Positions 20,480 to 33,056 of a DNA stretch of 64,000 nucleotides are shown in pieces. A program made the position numbers and the translations under genes. The stretch comes from Chlorophyllum brunneum (lineage: Eukaryota > Basidiomycota > Agaricomycetes > Agaricales > Agaricaceae). The stretch's first letter is position 1. Each line of letters opens with the position of its first letter. The stretch lies in the NCBI GenBank assembly GCA_963576785.1, contig OY756141.1, positions 372,001 through 436,000 on the forward strand, read 5' to 3'. The notes beneath the pieces are model-generated. The model was not told the DNA's origin and ran no database searches. It worked only from the letters and a program-made list of their open reading frames with translations.

Positions 20480-23160
20480 TTGACATACGAACTTCTTCTT
20501 GACTCAACTATCAAAACAAAAAAGAGATCCGAACAAATCACCATACTAGTGGACTCCAGATGCACCCATACATATATAGCCCAGAAAGTAATAGAAGAAG
20601 AACAAATCCCAACCAGACCTCTCAAAACTCTGATAAGGGTAATCAATGCCAATAGAACTGAAAACAAGAAAGGAAAAATAACAGATACAGTACATTTGGT
20701 ACTGGACAACAGAAAATACACAGAGGAAATCAAAGCAATGGTAATCCAACTAGAAAGTACAGACCTATACCTCGGACATGACTGGCTTGTCAAATACAAT
20801 CCCAAAATTAACTGGACAAACAATATAATATGCTTCACAAGATGTCCAAAGGATTGTACCACATACCACAGTAACATATAGTTCAACAAGAGAATATGTA
20901 CAGTAAAGGAACACATAGAAGAAAAGAAAACTGACCAAACAAACCCAGAAGACCTACCAATGTATTTACAGTAATATACACACCTATTTAACAAGAAGAA
21001 CTTTGACAAACTACCTGAGTACATGATATGGGACCACAAGATAAACCTGTTCAAAGATGCACCACCAGTATTATAGTCCAAAGTCTATCCTATGACAATA
21101 ACAGAAAAGTAAGAACTACAAAAATTCCTTGATGAAAATATTGCCTCAGGACAAATTCGACCATCACAATCCCCTTATGCCACCCTATACTTCTTCATAC
21201 CCAAGAAAGATGGAACCAAACAACTAGTACAGGATTATAAGAAGCTAAACAAACACATAATCAAAGACAAAATACTACTTCCACTGATAAGCAAAGTTAT
21301 TGACCAACTCAAAGATGTGAAAGTCTTCAACAAGCTTGATATTATCTGGGGATATAACAATGTCAGGATAAGGGAAGGAAAGTAGCATTCATAATAAACA
21401 GTGGATTATTCAAACCAATGGTTATGTTTTTTAGAATGAGTAACTTACCAACAACTTTCCAGAGAATGATGAACACAGTATTGTGAGAGATGTTGTATGA
21501 AGAAACAGTTGTCAATTATATGGATAACTTTGTTATCTCAGGGACTACACAGGAGGAACTTGAAGAAAGAACAAAACAATTCCTTAACATCACAGTGAAA
21601 TATTAGCTATATTTCAAGAGACCAAAGTACTTATTTGACATAAAGGAAATACTGATACTAAAATTTGTGTTTGGACAAGGCAGTGTTAAAATAGAGAAGG
21701 AGAAGGTGAAAGTAGTAAAAGAATGGCCAACACCCAAATCCCTGAAAGAAAGCAAAAAAGGAAATACAGTGGCTAAAAGAAAAGGAAAAATAACCAGAGG
21801 AGATATGGGAAATAGATAGATTACCAATATTTGAAGGGAGAATATATGTTCCACCCAACAGCCAAATACAACAAGAAATACTCTGACAACACCATGATGA
21901 AACAGATGTAGGACATTCAGGACAACATTGAATGATTGAACTTTTTAAATAGAGTTATCAGTGGCCTCAAATGTACAATGACATCAAACAATATATCAAA
22001 GAATATGATATATACTAACAAAACAAGATACTTTGAACAAGGCCCACAACATATCTCCATCCACTACCAATACCAGAGAAACCTTGGGAAGAAATATCAA
22101 CTGATATAATAGGACCATTACCAGAATTAGAGGAACATGACATAATACTTGTCATAGTTGATTGTTTTAGCAAAATAATCAGACTGTGCATGGTTAACAC
22201 CACATTAACATCCAAGGAGCTAAAAGATATATATCAAGATGATATATGGAGAACATATGGAATACCATGCAGAATTATCAGTAACAGATACCCATAATTC
22301 ATATCAAAGTTTATAACAGAACTATGCCAAGTGACTAGTACCCAACAAAACTTATCCACTGCATACTACCCACAAACTGATGGTCAAACAGAGCATATCA
22401 ACCAGAAAGTCAAGATATATTTCAGAAATGTAATAAACCATATGTAGAACAACTGGAAAAAATGGTTAACCACAGCAGAATTCCAATACAATGACAAAAT
22501 TCACACTGCCACTCAACACTCACTATTTGAAATAGTGTACAGACAATACCCTTGGAAAGGAGATATAACAAAAATTACCAAGGCACCAGTGATCATGGAA
22601 TGGATACAGGAGTTACAAAATATGTGATAACAAACAATCAAGATGTTACAATACAGCTAGACACAAATGGAGAAATGTAACAGTACCAAACCAGAATATG
22701 AGTATATTTCAGGAAATCAAGTATGGCTCGAAGCAAGTAACATCAAGATAACAAGACCAACCAAGAAGCTAGATCACAAATGCTATAGACTATTCCAGAT
22801 AAAAGCAAAAATAGGTGAAACAAGTTACCAACTGGACCTACCTGAAACATAGGCATTACACAATGTATTTAACAGCCAACTTCTCTCCCCCTATTATAAA
22901 CCCAAGTTTGACAGCCAGTGTACTTCCCCACCACTAATGCCCAAGATCATCAATGATGAAGAACAGTACAAAGTAGAGAAGATCTGAGGACACTACACAA
23001 GAGGACAACAAAATCAATACCTAGTACACTAGAAAGAGTATACCTCTGAGGAAGATACATGGGAAAATGAGTCAGAGTTAGAAAATGCCAAGGAGGCAGT
23101 TCAGGAATTTCTAACCAAGATTTCAAGGATGAAACCCAAAAAAGGAGGGGTAAAAAGCAA
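20480..23160 (+). pseudogene. Chromovirus copy 2 pol with deletion of RNase H
   Basis: Protease ILVDSRCTHTYIA; RT with NKLDIIWGYNNVR, a small loss near 21380 and a catalytic box reading YMDNF. At about 21747 the sequence jumps from EWPTPKSLKE to the region equal to copy 1 position 6935, which removes the last part of RT and all of RNase H. Integrase follows (IDCFSK-type region, DGQTEHINQ) and then a chromodomain (about 22990-23130: NQYLVH, YTSEEDTWENES). It is non-functional by deletion, by Asp-to-Asn in the RT and by many stops. Confidence 0.87.
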
Positions 23161-23266
23161 TAATTATGAACAACAAACCTTGCATTACAAAAGAATACTA
23201 CATTTAACACACCTCATGCTGTATCCACTGTACTCTAGACTTTGCCAATTATCTCCACAATACACT

Positions 23267-24116
23267 ATGCATGCCAAATGTAGACCCACTCCCTTTCCAG
23301 CCAACAATACAGAATTTGAGCAAGAACTCAACAACCTCCTGGATACCCAATCTACTAAAGACCAAATCAAATACTACACCTTTATAACCAAAGGACTCAC
23401 CTACATTGCCTATGCCATCAACAATCTCCAAGTCCAAGCCAAAGCCCTAAGCCATATCCTACTTGTCACTACTATCAGAGTCCTTCCAGCCACTATGTCA
23501 ACCAGAAAACACAAACTCATGAAAGAATTATTGGACAAAGCAGCAACTGACCTTAATGTATTGGTATACTCTGATGTAAAGTGATGTATCCAAAGTGCCT
23601 TAGTTATGACAGACAAAAGACTCAACCATCTCACCAACTCAAGTGACAACCTAACATACCAACTAGCCCGAAAATTAATGGACCTTGACTCATACACTCC
23701 TACCATCTTACCTGATAAACTGCCATACCACAAAGAAAATGAATAAGAATGACTAGATAAAGGAATAGAAGGAATCAAGAAATCAGTAGCCAAATAATTA
23801 ATAGAACTGGATATAAGAGACGAAGTAGATCATCTCTTAATCCATATCCCCGATTTTGACTTCCTGACAAAGCCTATCATATTCAACCTACCCCAATCTT
23901 ACCTCACACTCAAAAAAGGAGGATAACTTGATGACAACTATTGGTAAGAGATAGTCCACAACCTAGTTGCAACAGAGACAAATGATACCACTACCTTCAA
24001 AGGATACACTATTGCCCTCTTTAGAGAAGAACAAGACTATACCCCCTTCTGAATTGGATGTTGATGCAAGTCAGGAACCCTGATGGCTTTACTAAACAAC
24101 AACTTGTCAATGCTTT
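23267..24116 (+). pseudogene. Chromovirus ORF3, copy 2 (truncated)
   Basis: Counterpart of 9591-10469, starting MHAKCRPTPFPANN. It is about 70-80% similar by eye in the readable stretches, with stops near 23582, 23748, 23797 and later. It is cut about 10 codons before its end by the LTR at 24117. The solo LTR that precedes ORF3 in copy 1 is absent here, so the true upstream context is chromodomain, about 110 bp, then ORF3. Confidence 0.75.
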
Positions 24117-24421
24117 TGTTATGACCTTAGTCTAGGACTCAGGTTGCAAGTCTTTGGATAAAGACAAGGAAGTAGAGAGAAGAGTAAGGGATAATACAAT
24201 TGGTAAAGTATAAGGAATACATCAAGTATTACTACACTTTATATACTAGTGGTGAGTGCTAATAATAAGGGAACAGAGTAAGGGAATCATAGGGGATGAG
24301 TAGAACAAGTCAGTAAGAGTACAGCCATAAGAGATGAAACAGGAAATGAAACAGATACATAGGAATGATAAGTATGACAGATATATGATAGGAATGTACT
24401 GTCTATCTATAGTTCATAACA
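24117..24421 (-). repeat. 3' LTR of chromovirus copy 3
   Basis: The plus strand starts TGTTATGACCTTAG and ends ATAGTTCATAACA, the reverse complement of the family LTR. The polypurine tract complement ATACCTTCCTTTTTATG follows at 24422. Confidence 0.92.
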
Positions 24422-24464
24422 ATACCTTCCTTTTTATGTTCATGACCCCATGAAATATCATGGT

Positions 24465-25343
24465 CTACTTGTTATCTTGTTCTTTGTGTAAGGTATTGAC
24501 AAGTTGGTATTTAGTAGGACCAATCATTGGAGTTCCTGACTTGTGTCGACATCCAATCCAGAAGGGGGCATGGTCTTGTCCTCCTCTAAAGAGGGCAATG
24601 GTACGACCTTTGAAGGTAGTGGTGTCATTCATTTCTACAGCAACTAGGTTATGGACTATCTCCTGCTAGTAGTTATCATCAAGTTGTCTTCCTTCTTTGA
24701 GTGTGAGGTATGATTGGGGTGGATTGAATATAATAGGTTTGTTGGGCAGGTTGAACTCCAGGATATATATCAGGAGGTAATCTACTTTGTCTCTCATAGC
24801 AGGTTCTATTAACTGTTCGGCTACCAATTTTTTGATTTCTTCCATTCCTTCATCTAACCACTTCTGTTCATTGTTTTTATTGTGGGATGGTTTGTTGGGT
24901 AAGGTAGTGGGGGTGTATGAGTTGAGATCTATCAGTTTTTGTACAAGTCTATAGGTAGAATTGTTGCTGGAATTGGTGAGGTGATTGAGTCTTTTACCCA
25001 TTATGACTAGGGCACTTTGGATGCATTGCTTTGCATTGGAGTGTACCAATACATTGAGATTGGTAGCTGCTTTGTCCAATAATTCCTTCATGAATTTGTG
25101 TTTTCTGGTTGACATGGTGGCTGGGAGGGCTCTGGTAGTAGTAATGAGTAGGATATGGCTCAAGACTTTGGCTTGGATTTGGAGGTTGTTGATGGCATGG
25201 GCAATGTACATGAGCCCTTTGGTTGTGGCAGTATAGTGTTTAATCTGGTCTTCAGTGGACTAGACATTGAGGAGGTTGTTGAGTTCTTGTTCGAACTCTG
25301 TGTTGTTGGCTGGGAAGGGGGTGGGTTTGCATTCAGCATGCAT
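24465..25343 (-). pseudogene. Chromovirus ORF3, copy 3
   Basis: 879 nt from the ATG at 25343 (MHAECKPTPF) to TAG at 24465, exactly the length in copy 1. Only one in-frame stop (near 24668) was noticed, so it was lost recently. Conserved features with copy 1 include LSHILLITTTRALPA, LMxxLLDKAATNLNVLVHS and the Cys/His-containing end. Confidence 0.75.
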
Positions 25344-25449
25344 GGTGTGTTGTGGAGATAATTGGCAAAGTCTAGGATGCAGTGGATACAGTGTGAAATG
25401 TATCAGGTGTAGTGATCTCTTGTAATGCAAGGTTTGTTGTTCATAATTA

Positions 25450-28400
25450 TCACTTTTTACCCCCCCTTTTTATAGGTTTTTTCCTTGAAATCTTGTCTAA
25501 AAATTCTTGAACTGCCTCCTTAGCATTTTCCAGTTCTGACTCATCCTTCCATATGTCTTTCTTGGAGGTATAACCTTTCTAGTGTACTAGGAATTGATTT
25601 TGCTGTCCTCTTATATAATGTCCTCAGATCTCTTCTACTTCATATTGTTCTTCACCATTGATGATCTCAGGCATTGGTGGTAGTGGGGTGCACTGGCTGT
25701 CAAACTCAGGTTTCTGATAGGGGGAGAGGAGTCTGCTGTTAAACATATCATATATTGCCCATGTTTCAGGTAATTCCAGTTGGTAACTTGTTTTGCCTAT
25801 TTTTGCTTTTATTTGGAACAGTCCATAGCATTTGTGATCTAGCTTCTTGGTTGGTCTTGTTGTCCTGATGTTGCTTGCTTCGAGCCATACTTGTTCTCCT
25901 GGAATATACTTATATTCTGGTTTGGTGCTATTACGTTTCTCCATTTGTATCTGGCTATGTTGTAGTATCTTAATTACCTCTTGTCACATGTTTTGTAACT
26001 CCTGTATTCATTCCGTGATTGCAGGTGCTTTGGTAATACTCATTATATCTCCTTTCCAGGGGTGTCATCCATAAACTATTTTGAATGGCAAATATCTGGT
26101 AGCAATATGGATTTTGTTATTGTATTGGAATTCCACTGTGGCTAACCATTTTTTCCAGTTATTTTGTGTGTGATTTATTACATTTCTGAGGTATATCTTA
26201 ACCTCCTGGTTGATGTGCTCTGTTTGACCATTGGTTTGTGGGTGGTATGCCATGGATAAGTTTTGTTAGGTACTAGTTGCTCAACATAGTTCTGCCATGG
26301 ATTTTGATGCAAATTGTAGACCTTTGTCACTGATGATTCTGCAGGGTATCCCATGTGTTCTTCATATATCATCTTGGTAGATATCTTCTAGCTCCTTGGA
26401 TGTTAATGTGGTGTTAACTGTGCATAGTCTGATCATTTTGCTGAAACAATCAACTATGACAAGTATTGTGTCATGTCCCTCTGATTCTGGTAATAATCCT
26501 ATCATGTCAATTGAGATTTCTTCCCAAGGTTCTACTGGTATTGGTAGTGGGTGAAGATGTGTTGTCAGTCTTGTTTGGAGTATTTTGTTTTGTTGGCATG
26601 TCTTATACCCTCTAATGTATTTTTTGATGTCATTGCACATTTGAGACCACCAATAACTTTATTTAAGGAGTTTGATCATTTGGTGTTGTTCTGGGTGTCC
26701 TACATCTGTCTCATTGTGGTATTGTTGAAGTATTTCTTGTCATATTTGGCTGTTGGGTGGGACATATATTCTTTCTTTGAACATTGGTACTTCATCTATC
26801 TCCCATATCTCCTCTGGTTATTTCTTCTTTTCCTTCAGCCACTGTGTTTCCCTTTTTGTTTCTTTTTGTAGTTGGTGTTTCAGATCTTCTTCTCCTGAGA
26901 CTTCCCAAATTTGTCAGATTGCAGTAATTGTGTTGTCCTTGAATAAGTGGTCTGGTAGTAAAATGATATCGGTATTGTCTCGGATGGTATCACTTTTTGT
27001 TAATCTTGATAAGACATTGGCTTTTATGTTGGTCTTCTCAGGTATGTGTTTTAGCATATAATAGTATTCTTGTAGCCCTATCTGCCACCTTACTTGTTAT
27101 CCTGTGAGTTGTTGTGGTTTTTGGAAGTATTCCAGGTTCTTGTGATTAGTCCAGATTTTGAATAGTTCATTGGCATCAAGTAGGTATTGTCTCCAGGTTT
27201 TGATTACTTCTTGGATGGCTAGTAATTTTTTGTCATAGATCTGATAGTTTTGTTCTACAGGTGTCATTGTTCTTGAGTGGAATGTAATTGGGTACCAGTG
27301 TTCTTTCTGTTTCTGTGATAGTACTACTTCTACTCCATAGCCTGATGCATCTACTTCCACTCTGTATTGTCCCTTGTTTTGTGGTATTGCTAGTACTGGC
27401 TCATTTGTAACTTTTTCCTTAATTTTTTCAAAGGCTTGTTGCTATCGTTCTGTCCATACCTATTGAGTGTCTTTCTTCTTCAACTTGTGTAAAGGGGTTG
27501 CTATATTGCTGAAGTCATGTATGAATTATCAGTAGAAGTTTGCAAAGCCTAGGAATTTTTTGATATCTTTCAGAGATTTGGGTATTGGCCATTCCTTCAC
27601 CACTTTCACCTTCTCTTCCTCCATTTTAACACTACCTTGTCCAACCACAAATCCCAATATTAGTATCTCTTTTGCATCAAATAAGTACTTTAACCTCTTG
27701 AAATATAGCTGGTGTTTTGCTGTAATGTCAAGAAATCTCTTTGTCCTTTCTTCAAGTTCCTGTTGTGTCATTCCAGGGATAACAAAGTTATCCATGTAGT
27801 TGACAACTGCTCCTTTGTGTAGCATCTCTTGGAAGACCATGTTCATCATCCTTTGGAATGTCACTGGCAAGTCACTTATTCCAAAAAACATGACTGTTAG
27901 TTCAAATAGTCTGTTGTTTATTACAAACGCTGCTTTTCATTCATTGCCTTCTCTGATCCAGACATTGTTGTATCCCCAAATAATGTCAAGTTTGTTGAAG
28001 ACTTTTGCATCCCCAAGTCTGTCAATAACTTTGCTTATTAACAGAAGTGGCATTTTGTCCTTAATTGTGTATTTGTTTAGTTTTTTGTAGTCTTGCACTA
28101 GTTGCTTGGTTCTGTCCTTCTTGGGTATGAAGAAGCATGGGATTGCATAAGGGGATTGTAATAGTCAAATTTGTCCTGAGGCAATGTTCTTGTCGAGGAA
28201 TTTCTGTAGTTCTTGTTTTTCCATGATTGTCATTGGATAGACTTTGGACTGTAATACCAGTGGTGCATTTTCTGACAGGTTTATTTCATGGTCCCATATC
28301 ATGTGTTCAGGTAGTTTGTTGAAGTTCTTCTTGTTGAACAGGTGCATGTATTGTTGTAGGTATGTTGGTAGGTCTTCTGGGTTGGTTCAGTCTATTTTCT

Positions 28401-28925
28401 TTTCCTCTATGTATTCCTTGATTGTGTGTATACTTTTGTTGAATCATATGTTATTGTGATGTGTGGTACAATCCTTCAGGCATCTGTTAAAGCATATTAT
28501 GTTGTTTGTCCAGTCTATTTCTGGGTTGTGTTTGACTAGCCAGTCATGTCCGAGGTATAGGTCTGCACTCTCCAGTTGTGTTACCATTGTTTCAATTTCT
28601 TCTGCATGTTTACTGTTGCTTAATACCAGTTGTGCCATATCTGTTATTTCTCCCTTCTTATTTTTGGTTCTATCAGCATTGATTACTCATATCAGGGTTT
28701 CGAGGGGTCTGGTTGTGATTTGTTCTTCTTCTACTATTCTCTGTACTATGCATGTGTGGGTGCATCTGGAATCTACCAGTGTGGTGATTTGTTTAGGTCC
28801 TTTTGCTGTTCTAATTATTGAATCAAGAAGAAATTTGCATGTCGAGTTCCATTTCTGTGGAATTACATATCATCTATTGTGAAGTAAAACAGGGACTCTA
28901 GGTTTATTGGCTCGTGGCTTTGTGC
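25450..28925 (-). pseudogene. Chromovirus copy 3 pol
   Basis: Right to left: protease region (about 28750-28800), RT 27500-28350 (YMDNF in the place of YMDDF at about 27785-27800), RNase H 27097-27360 (DASGYG kept, WTNHKN in the place of WTDHKN), integrase 26065-26640 with CFSKMIRL and NGQTEHINQEV, chromodomain 25480-25620. No large deletion. Two catalytic Asp codons now read Asn, with TGA/TAG stops throughout. Confidence 0.88.
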
Positions 28926-30148
28926 CTACTTGGAGTCTTCAGCAAAATCCTCCTTTGCCTCTTCTTGCTCAGTTTCCTTGGTGACCTCTCTGATGTGCAC
29001 TTTCTTTGGTGCTTTGTAATTCTTTGAGATGTGGTCTTGTTTGCCACAATTATAGCATGTTATTTTGGTATATGTAACCTTCGTCTTTTTGTGGCAATAT
29101 TTGGCAATATGCCCATATAGGTTGCAGTTGAAACATCTCAGTTTGCCATTCTGATTGATGTCTGCCTTCTGTCTGCCAATCTCCATTAGTTGTCCTCCAC
29201 CTCCATATGTGACTCCTGTACTTGTTCTGATGTTTCCTCAGGTGATGTCTGTTATTTTGTATCCTTGTACTACTGTAAGGATTGTGTTCCTCCATTTGCT
29301 GTATGTGTCTGGGATTGAGGCTGACAAATAGCCTACTACAGTTCAGATGATGTCTGCTCTGGTATGTTGTTTGAGAAGGAATATGGCATGCATATTGTCT
29401 GTTCCTGCTTGGGTTTTCAATGCTTTGAACTCTATTAAAAAGTCCACAGTGTTCCTCTTTTCCTGTTTGAACAACTCAATTTCTTCTTCTGCTATAGCTT
29501 TCCTATTCCCCAAGGAGAAGGTGGCTACCATCTCCTTTGTAAAGTTATCAAATGCCAGTGTTTTCTTGTCTTGAATCATTTGTAACTTGGCATTGGTATA
29601 AGGACCTGCTAGTCCTTCTTTCATTCATGCTAATACTCCAATTATCTTTTGTTTATTATCATCAATCTTGTTGAAGTCCATAAGGACATTGCTCTCCACT
29701 AATCATCAAACTTGGTTCTATCTCTATTGAAGTATTCTGGTTCTAGAGCTAGATTCTTTGGGAAGTTGATTTCATCAGCTATCTCTGATTCTGTCTCTGG
29801 TTCACTGTATTTGTTCTCTTGGATTTTGGTGACTTCTATGTCAAATGTTTCAGATTCTCTGTTTTTGTAGGTCTTAGGAATTTCTATATTGGATGTGGCT
29901 TTGGCAACTTCTGTGTCAAATGGGATCTCGGTGACTTCTATGTCAGATGTGGTCTCAGTAATATTTGTGTTGAATAGGGTCTCGAAAAGAGCTGTGTCTT
30001 TGTCTATACTGTGTTTGGATTTCTGCTGCTTAAGGCCTTCAGGGATTTCTGATTCTGTTTGTTGTTTGGATCTGGTGGTTACTGGTGATCCCTGGATATC
30101 TGTTGGTCTCAGAGCTCTTGGTCTTTTTGGTGTTCTTGATGAGCTACT
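28926..30148 (-). pseudogene. Chromovirus copy 3 gag
   Basis: The start codon equivalent reads ATA (about 30148), so initiation is lost. Gag helices follow (GLAGPYTNAKLQ, LFKQEKRNTVDF). The first zinc knuckle reads CNLYGHIAKYCHK and the second is CYNCGKQDHISKNY, with the His kept here but the last Cys changed to Tyr. The codon at 29367-29369 reads CAA where copies 1 and 2 read TGA. Confidence 0.83.
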
Positions 30149-30250
30149 ACTGCTTATATACTGTTGTCCTGGTCAGAGGCTATTATTTTAAGCCTAGCTA
30201 CAAATAGTAGCACCTCTCTTACAAGGTAAGTCAAATGACACTTTACAAAA

Positions 30251-30555
30251 TGTTAGAACCTTAGTCTAGGACTCAGGTTGCAAGTCTTTGGATAAAGACA
30301 AGGAAGTAGAGAGAAGAGTAAGGGATGATACAATTGGTAAAGTATAAGGAATACATCAAGTATTACTATACTTTATATACTAGTGGTGAGTGCTAATAAT
30401 AAGGGAACAGAGTAAGGGAATTATAGGGGACGAGTAGAACAAGTCAGTAAGAGTACAGCCATAAGAGATGAAATAGGGAATGAAACAGATACATAAGAAT
30501 AATGAGTATAATAGGCATATGATAGGAATGTACTGTCTAGCTATAGTTCATAACA
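30251..30555 (-). repeat. 5' LTR of chromovirus copy 3
   Basis: 305 bp, ending on the plus strand in ATAGTTCATAACA. It is close to 24117-24421: both share AAGGGAACAGAGTAAGGGAA and the run AATAAT before it, which suggests that this copy is younger than copy 1. Confidence 0.92.
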
Positions 30556-31292
30556 GAAACACTACTAAAGATAGATATGAAACCGATAAAGGTAAAACAA
30601 CTAAATATAGAGCAAAGTGAAACTGATGAAGGTGAAACAAATGAGTGCTTACTCATCCTCAGAGATCTTGGATAATAATGATAGAGATTTATTGGAATAA
30701 CTGCAGTCACAAGATATGCAGGACAAAGTAGTAGAGGGCAATGATAATGACAGTAAGTGGCAATGGAAGAACTGTATCCATAGGATAATTGGAGTCAGAT
30801 GATAAGGATGACGTTGATGTGATTGGTTCTTCAGAGAGGTAAGACTTGGGCAACTTGACAAAGGCTTAAGTAGATTGCAATAGCAGATAGGGAGAATCAT
30901 TGCTGTTACTACTGGGTACAGCAGGTTCATTGTCTGGTAATAAGTCCCTAGGTTACATCTCTATACAATAGATTCCATTGGCAACTTGCTGGTAAATGAG
31001 CACTTCGAGTACTAGACCACGAGTGTATATGTAGGGGTGGATATACTATATAGTTCCTTTGGTAGTAGGTTGTGCTTTCCAACCATTATTCCAGGCACTG
31101 TAGAGATTGTTCTCAATGGTGCATAAGTAGAGTCCATTGCTGTTGCATATATGTAAGTATAGTATGTATTTCCAAGCTAGTCAAAGTAGAGAGTCGATGA
31201 CAGCATCATTAAATTATGGTGGTGGGACAAGTGGTATTGCTTCTGGGAACTTGTTATAATCTCTGATGTAGGTTTGAGGTTTGGCCATAATA
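30556..31292 (-). repeat. Truncated family-C LTR with coding-like segment
   Basis: Minus-strand copy of the solo LTR at 8427-9563, starting TATTATGGCC at 31292. It is cut at 30556 by chromovirus copy 3, inside the GTTTCA motif array. The coding-like frame reads MAKPQTYIRDYNKFPEAIP and is interrupted by stops. The end of this LTR is missing beyond copy 3. Confidence 0.82.
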
Positions 31293-31700
31293 GTTACAGT
31301 ATCAACTTATTCTAAACAAGAAATAAAACTTTTATGCAGGAAAACTATACTGATAAGGTAAATATGTAATAATGAACATACTATTACTACTAGAGTAGTA
31401 CTGTATAAGATGTTATTAGATATGGTTTGCATACTAAAAAGAGCTGTAGTAACAAGTCAATTATAGCTTACAAGACTTTAGAGTCAGGGTAAGGTTCTGG
31501 TGCTCAAATTAGGCAAGTCCAAATCCTTTAGTTATAGTCAGGAGCCTCTGAATACTATCAGAATATATTTCCAACTATAATCCAAAGTAGCATAAATCAG
31601 TCACAGCAGTATTCCAGTATCTAATTCAGGATTACAACTATATGTACAAGATAGTCATAAATAAACAACCAATCAGCAGGCAACCTACTCAGAAATATAT
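31293..31700. other. AT-rich decayed stretch, nothing recognised
   Basis: No open frame or repeat I can name; probably transposon remains. Confidence 0.4.
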
Positions 31701-31860
31701 TACTATGTCTGAATTTACATAGTTTTCAGTAACTTATATAAAATCTACTCAAAACATATTATAAACATAATTTACATAGTTTTTAGAAACTATATACAAT
31801 CTGTATAAATATTATTCAAATCAATAAGTCACTGGAAACTATGTAAATTCAGATATAGTA
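31701..31860. mobile_element. Mariner-type MITE, best copy
   Basis: 160 bp with TA at both ends and inverted repeats of about 24 bp: CTATGTCTGAATTTACATAG on the left, and the complement of CTATGTAAATTCAGATATAG on the right. It is non-coding. Two more copies are at 15699-15768 and 16181-16360. Confidence 0.75.
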
Positions 31861-31990
31861 TTAATGAAAAGCTATCATTCTTCAAGTCTGAGAGTATTAC
31901 ATAATACGATATCTACTATATATATCCAAAGTTCATCAAAGTCCTAAAAAAAATCCATCAAGAAAATAGGAGTAATGTGCATGTTTACTA
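31861..31990 (-). pseudogene. Duplicated fragment of COG6 upstream region
   Basis: GAAAAGCTATCAT, TCTACTA, CCAAAGTTCATCAAAGTCCT and ATCCATCAAGAAAATAGG follow 48788-48930 (just upstream of the COG6 start) in the same orientation, with many transitions. It is AT-shifted relative to the source. Confidence 0.55.
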
Positions 31991-32310
31991 TGGTATATCT
32001 CATATTATGTTGATCTATCTTGTAGATCTGAACATAATAGGTTTAACCTGTTTATAGTTGACTAGAAAAATAGCGGCTTGCATAGAAACACATTACTCTT
32101 ATTATTGAAAGAAGTTAGACCTGTTATAGATTATATCTTATTAGTGGTGATTTTTAGTCTCCATACAATTATTCTTTAGGAAATGTAAGAGTGACCTTGC
32201 TCAATTCCAACATCCTGATTCTCATATTCTCATTGTATATAACAGCTGAAGTATTGGATGAAAAATTAGTAGCACAGTCAACTATGCATGATAATTAAGT
32301 AAATTACTAC

Positions 32311-33035
32311 CTAAATAGGACTGAGTCCTTCAATAAAGTACTTCATCAGTTCTTTATATATCAAAGATTCTTCTCTAATATTTTCTAACAAATTCCAAAG
32401 GGTTACAATTCCTTCTTCAGTTGTCATATTAACAGACCACCTAGATCTACCTTGATAAGGAAAAACTCCCTGGAGCAGAGTAGAAGGGTACACTTCTGCC
32501 CATGGCTTATATGCCTTTAGGGAGTAATGAGTATATTGAGGTCCAATTGCACATATCCCATGCAGTATACAGTTTGGGCAGAAATCTACTACAACATTAG
32601 TCTCCTAGAATATGAAGATACCAGTTCCAGGTACATATGTGCTCTCTGCACCAAGTGCTCTCTCATGGCTTTGTCTGCTCTCTCTAGTTCAGATCCAATA
32701 TGAAGGGCCTCAGGATACCAGCAGTGTAATAAGATGACAGGAAAATTACGAGGAGGAGAATAATACTGGAAACCAAGTTCCATTCGAAGGGCCCATTTTT
32801 TTGAACCCCTAGCATGATAGGGCTTGATTTGGAGAAACAGACCACTACCACATATCCATTTGTCCTCATTCAAACGACCTATCATCATGCTAGTGTAGGC
32901 GCCGTCCCACCAGCAATGGAAATCACGTGGGAGGGTTGAGGATGGGTTTTCGTGAGGTGAGCGAACCCTTCGGCAAATATTGGGATCAACGTCTTTCGGG
33001 AAAGGGTCATATTGTGTCAGTACAGGGGAGGCCAT
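32311..33035 (-). pseudogene. Unrecognised protein gene, probably broken
   Basis: From ATG at 33035 a frame of 148 residues reads MASPVLTQYDPFPKDV and contains PRDFHCWWDGAYTSMMIG and WALRMELGFQYYSPPR. After a frame change near 32600 it appears to continue as VVDFCPNCILHGICAIGPQ and GRSRWSVNMTTEEGIVTLW to a stop at 32311. No intron of normal size bridges the change, so a frameshift is more likely. I do not recognise the family. It lies between two COG6-derived fragments, at the edge of the transposon-rich region. Confidence 0.45.
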
Positions 33036-33056
33036 ACCTAATGTCTTTATAGTTCT

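Larger units (their letters stand above)
18757..24116 (+). mobile_element. Chromovirus copy 2 (truncated)
   Basis: Same family as copy 1. 5' LTR 18757-19061, gag, pol with a roughly 700-bp internal deletion, chromodomain and most of ORF3. It has no 3' LTR of its own: at 24117 an oppositely oriented LTR (copy 3) begins inside ORF3. It is inserted in the protease region of Gypsy family B; left flank CATTC. Confidence 0.9.
24117..30555 (-). mobile_element. Chromovirus copy 3, full length, minus strand
   Basis: 6439 bp with both LTRs (3' LTR 24117-24421, 5' LTR 30251-30555), gag, pol, chromodomain and ORF3 in the expected order. It faces copy 2 tail to tail. The flanks are GCTTT (24112-24116) and GAAAC (30556-30560) and do not match, so the element or its surroundings were rearranged after insertion. 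The right flank, read on its own strand, is AGTGTTTC, the same 8 bases that precede copy 1. Confidence 0.93.
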
